Source: Chitinophaga sp. sic0106 (lineage in GTDB: Bacteria > Bacteroidota > Bacteroidia > Chitinophagales > Chitinophagaceae). Taken from it: a stretch of 64,000 nt of DNA. Location of the stretch: NCBI RefSeq assembly GCF_019219075.1, contig NZ_JAHUWJ010000004.1:1-64000 (forward strand). The letters are read 5' to 3'. The notes beneath the pieces were generated by a model. The model had not been told where the DNA came from, searched no databases, and was given only the letters and a program-made list of their open reading frames with translations. Numbering within the stretch: position 1 is the stretch's first letter; every line of letters starts with the position of its first letter. Shown here piece by piece: positions 36,009-44,000 of this stretch. The translations under genes and the position numbers were made by a program.

Positions 36009-37322
36009 TTATGAAAGAGGTATTGCCACGATATTGTCTTCGTTCCATGCGCCACCACCGAAGTTCATGATCGCCAGTGTACCGAAGTTGATGGTCTGTG
36101 TATGCCCGGCGATATAGTTATATGTTCTGAGCCCACCGGAGGTGTTGTTTACGATGATCATACCACTGAGAGTAGTAAATATGCTGGTGCCGGGCAGATT
36201 ACCGCTGATCAGTTGGGAACCTACGATATCTGCACTTGGTGCATAAATGTTGCGGGTATCGCCGAAGGAGGTGCGCAGCCAGAAGGAGGAGTTATTTGGG
36301 GTTTGTGTTGGTATTCGCATGAGCATGGATACCATAATTACAAATTTTCCTGGCGGCAAAGTAATATATGAACCACTAAGAAACCAGGTGTTAATATTAG
36401 AAATGATAGGGATTGGATTGCGTAATACCCCTTGAATTGCAACTGCGCCAGTGGCACCGCCAGCAGGTCCGGTAGCACCCCTTGGACCGGTTGATCCCGG
36501 AATGCTAAGTCCATTCAGTCCAGTAGTTCCTTGCACACCAGTAGTCCCTTGTATGGATTTGCCATCTAGTCCGGTAACACCTTGCACACCGGTAGTTCCC
36601 TGCACACCAGTCGTTCCTTGTATGGATTTGCCATCTAGTCCGGTAACACCTTGCACACCGGTAGTTCCCTGTACACCAGTCGTTCCTTGTATGGATTTGC
36701 CATCTAGTCCGGTAACACCTTGCACACCGGTAGTTCCCTGTACACCAGTCGTCCCTTGTATGGATTTGCCATCTAGTCCGGTAACGCCTTGCACACCGGT
36801 AGTTCCCTGTACACCAGTCGTTCCTTGTATGGATTTGCCATCTAGTCCGGTAACACCTTGCACACCAGTAGTTCCTTGCACTCCAGTCGTTCCTTGTATG
36901 GATTTGCCATCTAGTCCGGTAACACCTTGCACACCGGTAGTTCCCTGTACACCAGTGGTACCTTGTATGGATTTGCCATCTAGTCCGGTAACGCCTTGCA
37001 CACCGGTAGTTCCCTGAGGCCCTGTAAGTCCGTTCATTATAGCATAGCTCCAGGTGGTGCCTGGAAACCCGGTGACGCCCTGTACACCAGTTGTTCCCTG
37101 TACACCGGTACTGCCTTGCACGCCCGTAGCACCTAGAAGGCCGGTAACGCCCTGGATGCCGGTAGAACCCTGATAGCCCTGATTACCTTGCAGGCCTGTA
37201 ACGCCCTGGATTCCAGTGACACCCTGTATTCCTGTAGCGCCCTGCGGGCCTGTTGAACCAGGTAAGCATGTACTGCCGTTAATAGCTGTGCTGCCTATAG
37301 GATTGTCGGATGATAATGCCAT
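36009..37322 (-). CDS. Collagen-like protein with C-terminal globular domain
   Basis: A 437-residue protein. A short head (MALSSDNPIGSTAING) is followed by about 275 residues of Gly-X-Y collagen-like sequence rich in Thr, Gln and Val, including seven near-identical 23-residue units. About 145 C-terminal residues form a globular domain beginning near AVAIQGVLRNPIPIISN and ending NEDNIVAIPLS. This layout resembles bacterial BclA-type and tail-fibre proteins, where the C-terminal domain trimerises and the triple helix makes a stalk. Thr in the Y position is the usual O-glycosylation site in such stalks. No signal peptide or anchor is visible. It is the first gene of the five-gene operon. Confidence 0.85.
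   Translation of the reverse strand: MALSSDNPIGSTAINGSTCLPGSTGPQGATGIQGVTGIQGVTGLQGNQGYQGSTGIQGVTGLLGATGVQGSTGVQGTTGVQGVTGFPGTTWSYAIMNGLTGPQGTTGVQGVTGLDGKSIQGTTGVQGTTGVQGVTGLDGKSIQGTTGVQGTTGVQGVTGLDGKSIQGTTGVQGTTGVQGVTGLDGKSIQGTTGVQGTTGVQGVTGLDGKSIQGTTGVQGTTGVQGVTGLDGKSIQGTTGVQGTTGVQGVTGLDGKSIQGTTGVQGTTGLNGLSIPGSTGPRGATGPAGGATGAVAIQGVLRNPIPIISNINTWFLSGSYITLPPGKFVIMVSMLMRIPTQTPNNSSFWLRTSFGDTRNIYAPSADIVGSQLISGNLPGTSIFTTLSGMIIVNNTSGGLRTYNYIAGHTQTINFGTLAIMNFGGGAWNEDNIVAIPLS
36531..37013 (-). repeat. Seven 69-bp tandem repeats in the collagen-like gene
   Basis: The marker ATGGATTTGCC recurs at 36553, 36622, 36691, 36760, 36829, 36898 and 36967, exactly 69 bp apart, giving the unit GLDGKSIQG..GVQG..GVQGVT. 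Each unit has seven Gly-X-Y triplets plus two extra residues (IQ) that break the register once per repeat. The near identity points to recent expansion and possible length variation. Confidence 0.95.
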
Positions 37323-37810
37323 ATTCCATGTGAGGATTTAGTAGGAAGTGTGGATATTTTGAAGTATACAACGATCAGTAAATTATTAATTTATCATGAG
37401 AAGTTACAACAGAATTGGAAATATTGTTTCTAAATATTTTTATGATTAGCCTGAACAAATAACCAAATAGTTTGATAAACGAGGTGGGCTGCATCGTGGC
37501 ACGGTTTCCGCAGATAATAAAGCGTGGCAAATCTGCATCGGACAGACGTCCCACTTTAAGTCCAGCAGATGAGGTATATTCTTATCCGTTATAATGATTT
37601 TACTGCATTGTTATCCCGGCAATCATAACTTCCCTCTTTGAGCATATTTCACAAATCCGCATAGGTCGCAGCCATGAAATCGTTGGAAACATCTAAGCCA
37701 CCACTTTACCAAATACTGCCAGCCAACTTTTTTACCATCACCTGGCTGTAAAACTGCCTCCCATTAAATTGAAAGTGGTACGATGATGTATCATCTTTAG
37801 AATGATATCA
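37323..37810. other. 488-bp gap upstream of the unknown operon
   Basis: No convincing gene, RNA or mobile-element end was seen. It must hold the promoter for the minus-strand operon, but no exact TAnnTTFG-type box was found close to the collagen-like start on that strand; the usual -7 consensus is TAnnTTTG. Confidence 0.5.
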
Positions 37811-37871
37811 TTACATCTAACTAAAAAAAACCAAATAGTTTTTGCTGATTTTAAAACAATTACTACATTTG
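37811..37871 (+). promoter_or_regulatory. Promoter and upstream block of tRNA-Arg copy 4
   Basis: TTACATCTAACTAAAAAAAA starts at 37811. TTTG at 37841-37844, a 19-bp spacer and TACATTTG at 37864-37871 follow, 20 nt before the tRNA. Confidence 0.85.
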
Positions 37872-37891
37872 CAGCCCGTTAGATACGGAAT

Positions 37892-37965
37892 GGCTGCGTA
37901 GCTCAACTGAATAGAGCATCTGACTACGGATCAGAAGGTTTCAGGTTTGAATCCTGACGCGGTCA
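37892..37965 (+). tRNA. tRNA-Arg (ACG), copy 4
   Basis: Identical 74-nt sequence to copies 1, 2, 3 and 5, with the A19-U56 pair. CCA is not encoded. Confidence 0.95.
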
Positions 37966-37974
37966 CAAAATATC

Positions 37975-38020
37975 AAACAAAAACAGGTCACTTTCCAAAT
38001 AGTGACCTGTTTTTGTTTAT
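37975..38020 (+). terminator. Terminator of tRNA-Arg copy 4
   Basis: A perfect 18-bp stem (AAACAAAAACAGGTCACT and complement) with an 8-nt loop; the T-rich right arm serves as the T tract. It may act in both directions. Confidence 0.9.
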
Positions 38021-38074
38021 GATAACTTATACCTTTTTCCTTGAGGCTCTCACTTGGATACTTTGCCTAATGGT

Positions 38075-38320
38075 ATGTCCTATGATATTGAAGCCTATAA
38101 CAATGCTGTTAGTGAATGGGTAATCAAAAAACTAGATGATGATACCAGCAATGATGGCACACCATATCCAAGGATGAGTGATTATTTTGATGCCACTTAC
38201 GGTCCATGGTTTGAGGTGATTTATTATGGCCAGTTTGTAAGAACACAATCCAGTCCTACAACAGTGGCGATTGCTCCGGGTACTTATGCTCCCAGAGTGC
38301 CTCTCCCTGTTACCTGGTAA
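38075..38320 (+). CDS. Small hypothetical ORF, possibly a gene fragment
   Basis: 81 residues starting MSYDIEAYNN; acidic and aromatic in the middle (YFDATYGPWFEVIYYGQF), ending in Pro-rich sequence. The frame is open back to a stop at 38042, so a lost N-terminal part is possible. It resembles nothing I know. It lies between tRNA-Arg copy 4 and the broken tRNA copy, so it may be a remnant of inserted or deleted DNA. Composition looks coding, but no ribosome binding site or promoter is obvious. Confidence 0.35.
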   Translation: MSYDIEAYNNAVSEWVIKKLDDDTSNDGTPYPRMSDYFDATYGPWFEVIYYGQFVRTQSSPTTVAIAPGTYAPRVPLPVTW

Positions 38321-38364
38321 AGTATTGTTGATAAACACCGCAGTATGGACAGTGTTTATGACCC

Positions 38365-38401
38365 GATCAGAAGGTTTCAGGTTTGATGCTTGACGCGGTC
38401 A
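38365..38401 (+). pseudogene. 3'-half remnant of a tRNA-Arg(ACG) gene
   Basis: 37 bp matching the tRNA-Arg copies from the 3' side of the anticodon loop to the discriminator A, with changes only around the T-loop/T-stem junction (GATGCT instead of GAATCC). The 5' half and the promoter are missing. A terminator hairpin starts at its last base, as after an intact copy. Confidence 0.85.
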
Positions 38402-38453
38402 TCGCATAAAAGAACCGGTTGTCTTTAAGAGGTAGCCGGTTTTTTTATGCGAT
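38401..38453. terminator. Terminator behind the tRNA remnant
   Basis: ATCGCATAAAAGAACCGG pairs with CCGGTTTTTTTATGCGAT, with one G-T pair over 18 positions. It is retained although the tRNA is broken and may now end the small ORF upstream or the convergent SH3-like gene. Confidence 0.8.
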
Positions 38454-38520
38454 GTACGTGAGGGTATTTGCACCCATGCTATTTTGCGCATTTTTATTTC
38501 AAATCCCATATCGCGCAGGA

Positions 38521-39270
38521 TTAGAAATTAATATATAAAAACTGGTTCACCACTGCTTTCCCTTTAATCGTCCAAACGACCTCGTAGCTCCCGGCTCCAT
38601 CACTATTGCTCATAAAAAGATACAGGGTGCCTCCATCGCCTTCGGCTATCCCAAAAAAATCCTTCAGCTTCGTTGGATTCAGCATATTCTTAACGGCAGT
38701 GGCAGGAAAAACGAATGCGGCACCATTCCTGTCCACCGTAATGGATTTGATTTCAGTTACTGCTTCTGATATATATCCGTCAATTCCCCATGGCACCTCA
38801 TTATCTATTTTAGAAACGAAACCTTCGCTTTTAGTTATTTTGTGTTTGTCAGCAAGGAACTTTCCAATGCGGATAGTTACAACTGATGTTCCTTTTCTAA
38901 GCAGGAGGGCTGTATCAGTCACTCTTTTCTCCCACTGTGGCAGATCGGATAAACGCTGTATCCTGGTGGCATGAATCAGACCTGAAATGGAGTTGGAAGA
39001 GCGTACAAATGCGGTGGATGCAGGTTTATAATGTGGGTAGTCAATGGAAATCCACTTGTCTTTTTCATCCTCCCCCGGGCTGATTGCAAATACCTGGTCG
39101 CGAAATAAAGTATCAATAACAGCCTTGCTTTTTTCCGATCGGATGTTAGTGTAACCATCACTGTCTTTTATAATCGCAAATGGGGTAATCTGACATAGTG
39201 CTGTGACCGAAAAGTTAAGCAGTAAAAGAGTGAATAGGATTTTACGCAGGTAAGGGAGATGATAGATCAT
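38521..39270 (-). CDS. Exported SH3-domain-like protein
   Basis: A 249-residue protein with a signal peptide (LRKILFTLLLLNFSVTALCQ). A bacterial SH3-like fold follows at about 30-95: FAIIKDSDGYTNIRSEKSKAVIDTLF with KWISIDYPH. The second half (110-249) is an uncharacterised beta-rich domain ending SYEVVWTIKGKAVVNQFLYINF. SH3-like exported domains usually bind peptidoglycan or other surface ligands. It is a single gene facing the tRNA remnant, with tRNA copy 5 upstream on the other strand. Periplasmic location is inferred from the signal peptide. Confidence 0.7.
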   Translation of the reverse strand: MIYHLPYLRKILFTLLLLNFSVTALCQITPFAIIKDSDGYTNIRSEKSKAVIDTLFRDQVFAISPGEDEKDKWISIDYPHYKPASTAFVRSSNSISGLIHATRIQRLSDLPQWEKRVTDTALLLRKGTSVVTIRIGKFLADKHKITKSEGFVSKIDNEVPWGIDGYISEAVTEIKSITVDRNGAAFVFPATAVKNMLNPTKLKDFFGIAEGDGGTLYLFMSNSDGAGSYEVVWTIKGKAVVNQFLYINF

Positions 39271-39438
39271 ACTAAAAATTAAGTAATCGGAATAAACGTC
39301 GCAAATATAGATTGTTATTTTTTAGCGGTGAGTTATAAGAAGCCATAGTGTAACTAAAATACTTATATATCATTTGGATCGTATAATATTTTATCCTTAA
39401 CTTCGCCGCCCATTTACGCTCTTACTTAGTCCCGGCTT

Positions 39439-39514
39439 TTACATCTAACTAAAAAAAATAAACTATAAAAAATTGAAAATAAATTTGTTAGATTAAAATA
39501 ATTGCCTACCTTTG
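39439..39514 (+). promoter_or_regulatory. Promoter and upstream block of tRNA-Arg copy 5
   Basis: TTACATCTAACTAAAAAAAA starts at 39439. TTTG at 39484-39487, a 19-bp spacer and TACCTTTG at 39507-39514 follow. The block lies about 14 bp further from the tRNA than in copies 2-4 because of extra AT-rich sequence. Confidence 0.85.
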
Positions 39515-39533
39515 TAAAACAATTACAAACAAT

Positions 39534-39607
39534 GGCTGCGTAGCTCAACTGAATAGAGCATCTGACTACGGATCAGAAGGTTTCAGGTTTGAATCCTGAC
39601 GCGGTCA
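39534..39607 (+). tRNA. tRNA-Arg (ACG), copy 5
   Basis: Same 74-nt sequence as the other four copies, with A19-U56. CCA is not encoded. Confidence 0.95.
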
Positions 39608-39619
39608 CATAAATCAACG

Positions 39620-39651
39620 AAAAGGTCACTTCACACAGAAGTGGCCTTTTT
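39620..39651 (+). terminator. Terminator of tRNA-Arg copy 5
   Basis: AAAAGGTCACTT pairs with AAGTGGCCTTTT (one G-U) around a 7-nt loop and ends in a T run. Confidence 0.8.
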
Positions 39652-39773
39652 ACTTGCATGCTATGCTATCCTTACCTGGTATTGACTTAAGTTAACCTTT
39701 GAAAAAGATTGATCATCCGTAATCACCATTACAATTATTTTGATATTTTTATATCGATTCGAGACATATCCCT

Positions 39774-40877
39774 ATGCTGGCAGTAAAAGTTAAAAGTTGG
39801 TTTAAGCAATTTAAGCAGTACTATTTCACCTATAGTAAAGGATTCTATCATCTGCCGTGCAATGGCAGTTCTCCCGCCACGCTATTGGAAAGTCTTGGTA
39901 GTTTTCCGTTTATCAAACATTCTCCCGAAAAACAGTGCATCAGTTCCAGTAATCCTTTTTGTGCAGGCGGTTTCTATTATCAAAAACTAGAGGACGGCTG
40001 CTGGATTATCTATTCCAAAATGAGATTTAAGACAAATGTAGCTTTTGATCTGATCTATGAAGAGGAGGAGAATGCACCGATTGGTCCGGAAGATTACTAT
40101 ATGCTGAGTTTAAACCATGTCAGCAATTCCGTAAAAGTCAGCAAATCAGTCTGTGAAAAACATTTGTGCTTTCCGCAATATAGCTGGACATTTTTTAAAC
40201 CCCGGGAACGAAACTGCGACCTCAACTTTAAAGGCGGGCAGGCAAAATACCTGACCTTCTACTTTAATGAAGAATGGTTGCGGAAAAATCTGATGCACAA
40301 CCAACTATTTATTCAGGGAGGACTAGATCGGTTTATACAGTCCCCTGATAAGTACCTGATGTGGCCATTGTCAGGAACAGAACCGGTGATCAATAACTTT
40401 GAGCTATATGATCAGATCATGAATATCGGAGGTGACCTGCAACAAACAGACCTGCTAAGTATGAAATATCATACGTTAAGCCTCATTTTTGATTTCTTCC
40501 GGTTCTGCAAGGAAGAGCGGGTAATCGATACCCATCTTGCTATTGAGTATGAAGACAAGTTTACAATTAGTAAAGTCGAAAATTATCTGAGAAATCATCT
40601 CCTGGAAAAATTTCCAGGCATTCCGCACCTTGCTCGTGAATTCAATATTTCCGAAACCAAACTGAAAACAGAATTCAAGCAGCTGTTTGGAAAACCCGTC
40701 TATCAATACTTTCAGGAAAAGCAGATGCTTGCCGCCAAAGAAATTCTAACAGAAAATCAATTACTGATCAAGGAAATCTCCTATCGGCTTGGGTATGAAA
40801 ATACCAGTAAATTCTCTGCAGCCTTCAAAAAACATCATGGCTACCTGCCTTCTGCATTACCATATCAACAGCAGTAA
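39774..40877 (+). CDS. AraC-family transcriptional regulator
   Basis: A 367-residue DNA-binding protein. The N-terminal 260 residues are an uncharacterised sensing region without a signal peptide. The C-terminal 100 residues carry the two AraC helix-turn-helix motifs: IPHLAREFNISETKLKTEFKQ near 285-305 and IKEISYRLGYENTSKFSAAF near 330-350, followed by the family ending HHGYLPSAL. It lies 146 bp upstream of the LamG/SprB adhesin on the same strand and may control it, although its effector and sites are unknown. Confidence 0.85.
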   Translation: MLAVKVKSWFKQFKQYYFTYSKGFYHLPCNGSSPATLLESLGSFPFIKHSPEKQCISSSNPFCAGGFYYQKLEDGCWIIYSKMRFKTNVAFDLIYEEEENAPIGPEDYYMLSLNHVSNSVKVSKSVCEKHLCFPQYSWTFFKPRERNCDLNFKGGQAKYLTFYFNEEWLRKNLMHNQLFIQGGLDRFIQSPDKYLMWPLSGTEPVINNFELYDQIMNIGGDLQQTDLLSMKYHTLSLIFDFFRFCKEERVIDTHLAIEYEDKFTISKVENYLRNHLLEKFPGIPHLAREFNISETKLKTEFKQLFGKPVYQYFQEKQMLAAKEILTENQLLIKEISYRLGYENTSKFSAAFKKHHGYLPSALPYQQQ

Positions 40878-41023
40878 ATTCTTTTTGCCTTTTTGGGAGG
40901 GTGATTGTTGTATCACAAACTTTTTGGGCTACCCCGTAAGGTGGCCGTTGTACTACTTTTATGCGGTATAGTCATCCCGGTTTGCAATGTATTGCATACA
41001 CGGGGGGCATAAACCGTATACCT

Positions 41024-44000
41024 ATGCTGAAAAAGTTACTGCTACTCCTGCTATGTACCTGTTGTAGTGTGCTGCTGCACGCTCAGTCGGGCACGCACCT
41101 TCATTTCGACGGCGTGAACGATTATATTGACATTCCAGCCAGCCCATGGAATTTTATGTCCTCTTATACAAAAGAAGCCTGGATAAAGGCAGCCCGTAAC
41201 GATTACGGTTCTATTTTGTCCTCGAACAGTGCATTATTTCGGTTGAATAATGGTTATCTGGAGGCAAGCAACAAATTGTATGGCGATCAATATTCTGTGC
41301 CAACAAGAGCATTTGTAGGTGCTATTACAGGGTGGATGCATGTGGCTGTTGTGTATGACACATACCTATCCAGGATGAGTATATATATTAATGGGAACAA
41401 AATGGAATCAAGTTATTTACCGGCTTCAAGTCAGCCAGATATATTCACCGGCGTTCAAATAGGAGGTCTTCATGGCACTGATTTTTTTTCAGGTGAAATA
41501 GATGAGGTGCGATTATGGAATAAAGCATTGACAGAATCGGAAATCCGCGATAGGATGTATTGTGGGCTAAGAGGGAGTGAACCAGGTTTATTGGCCTATT
41601 TTGATTTTAACCAGGGAATCGCTGGTGGAAATAATGATGACGTGAATGTGCTCGAAAATAATGTAGGTGGTGTCACCGGACAGCTTGTAAATTTTGCACT
41701 TACCGGTGCTACATCCAACTGGGTCAGTGGCTCACCGGTAGCTGGTAATATTTTGCCGCCATTACCACCTGTATTAGAGACGCAATACTTGCCCCAGGGT
41801 GGTTCCGTTATCAATTTGCCTTCCTCTTTAAATGGGGATTATATCCTTTGGTATGCTGATCCGCAGGCTCAAATTCCAGTGGGAGGGAGTCCCCTAACAC
41901 CAAATATCTACTATGCATCAGCCAGTAATAATGGTTGTTCAAGTCCAAGGGTTCCCGTAGAGATAAAAGTAACAAGTATAGTTGTTAACAATGTAAACCC
42001 GGTTACCTGCTACGGAGGTAGTGATGGTGGTGCAACTATCACTGTTACCGATACCAGGCCCGGTGATGAGCTGACTTACTACTGGAGTACTGGACACAAC
42101 ACTGCTACCATCAGTAATATGTCGGCTGGACAATATGGGGTGCAAGTAAATGTAAACGGAATTTATGCTGCATATACTAACGTAGAGATTCCCGGACCCG
42201 ACCCGGTTGCCGTAAGTTTAACTCAGTTAACAGATATCCGCTGTTTTGGAGATAAAGGTAAAATTGTGGTGGGTGCTACTGGTGGAAATGGTGACTATAC
42301 TTATCTGTGGAGCAATGCCGCTACCACCAATACAATACAGAACCTTCCGGCAGGCCTTTATACCGTTACAGTAACAGATAACAAAGGCTGTACAGCATTT
42401 GCCGAATACAATATTCACAATCAAACGAAGTTGGAGGCTACTGCCACCTCTACAGATGCCCTGTGCAATGGCAGCGCCACAGGTACTGCTACCGTGGCTG
42501 CTACAGGTGGTGTGGGCGGATATACTTATTCGTGGACATCCGCTGGCAGTGCTGCTGCAACCATAGCTAATCTGACGGCGGGAGATTACTTGGTGACCGT
42601 TACGGATGCAAATGCATGTACTGCCCAGGCTACCACCCGTGTTGGTCAGCCAACGGCATTGACTATCTCAAACGGTCCGGTAATAAATCTAACCTGTAAG
42701 GGCGATTCCACGGGAAGCGCTACGGTAACTGCCTCCGGCGGCAAGGCCCCGTATACCTACAGCTGGTTCCCTTATGGAGGTAGTGCCGCAATTGCTGAAC
42801 ACCTGGCAGAAGGTAGTTACGATGTAACGGTCAGCGATGCAAATGGCTGTACTGCCACGCAAACAATTGCCATCACCGCCCCCCGGCCTATTACCTCTGT
42901 ACCTGTTACAACGAATCTAAAATGCTTTGGCGACACCAATGGTACTGCCATGATAACTGCATTCGGAGGTACAGGAGCACTAAGCTTTAGCTGGTACCCG
43001 GCAGGAGGAACCGGGCCAATGGCTACCGGCCTGGCAGCAGGTGATTATGTAGTTACCATCACCGACGCCAGGCAATGCAAGGTGAAACAAAATATTAGTA
43101 TCAGTTCACCGGCTGCCATCACTGCCTCAGCTTCCATTACTGATGTGAGCTGTTTCAATCAAGCCAATGGGAGTGCAATACTCAATGTAGGTGGTGGCTC
43201 TGGAGGCTATTCCTATAGCTGGTATCCGGCCGGAGGTACTACCTCTTTTGCCAGTGGCCTGTCTGCCCGCGATTATACAGTCACCATTACCGATATTATC
43301 GGTTGTACCGCCAAGAAAAACATCACCATCTCCTCACCTCCTCAACTGGAAATCACATCGGCAATCGCCAAACCTATCACCTGCACCGGTGCTACGGATG
43401 GTAGCCTGGCGGTAATAGCGGCCGGAGGAGTGAGTCCATATACTTATTCCTGGACAGGTACAGCCAGTAACACTGCCGCCGCCGCAGGTTTGGGACAAGG
43501 GGATTATACCGCCAACATTACCGACGCGAATGGTTGCACCGCCAGCCACCTGTTTCAATTGATGGCGCCTGCCGAAGCGGTGTGTACAGCCGTGTCTGCA
43601 CCAGCACCCGGAACATATACTTTAGGGGATGTACTAACCTTTACCGCCCGATACAACGATACTATCATAGTAGACGGTGCTCCTTCTCTTTCCCTCATTC
43701 TTAATTCAGGAGAAGTGCAGGCTAACTATGTCAGCGGCAGCGGCTCTAAGGAACTGACCTTCACCTATGTCATCAAATCAGGTGACAAGGACAATGATGG
43801 CATCCGTATCAACAAGCTCAAGTTAAATGGCGGTAGTATGCAAAACACCCATGGTTGCACGGCGTCAGTAGCCTTAAACAATATCGCTTCTACCAACGGC
43901 CTCTTAATCCATATTGCCATCCCCCAGACCATCACTTTCCCTACACTGGCAGCAGCAACCTATGGTGATGCCGATTTTACACTGACCGCTACTGCCAGTT

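Noticed and set aside
36531..37013. Regular 69-bp repeats as a CRISPR array
   Set aside because: The whole unit is repeated without unique spacers and lies inside a coding frame.
36451..37017. Long + strand open frame with PCTPVVPCT-type repeats
   Set aside because: It is the mirror image of the 69-bp repeats of the collagen-like gene on the minus strand; the real gene has a proper head, repeats and globular end.
11669..39607. Integrative element bounded by tRNA attachment sites
   Set aside because: No integrase, excisionase or conjugation gene is present in the window, and complete tRNAs with promoters, not just 3' ends, are repeated.
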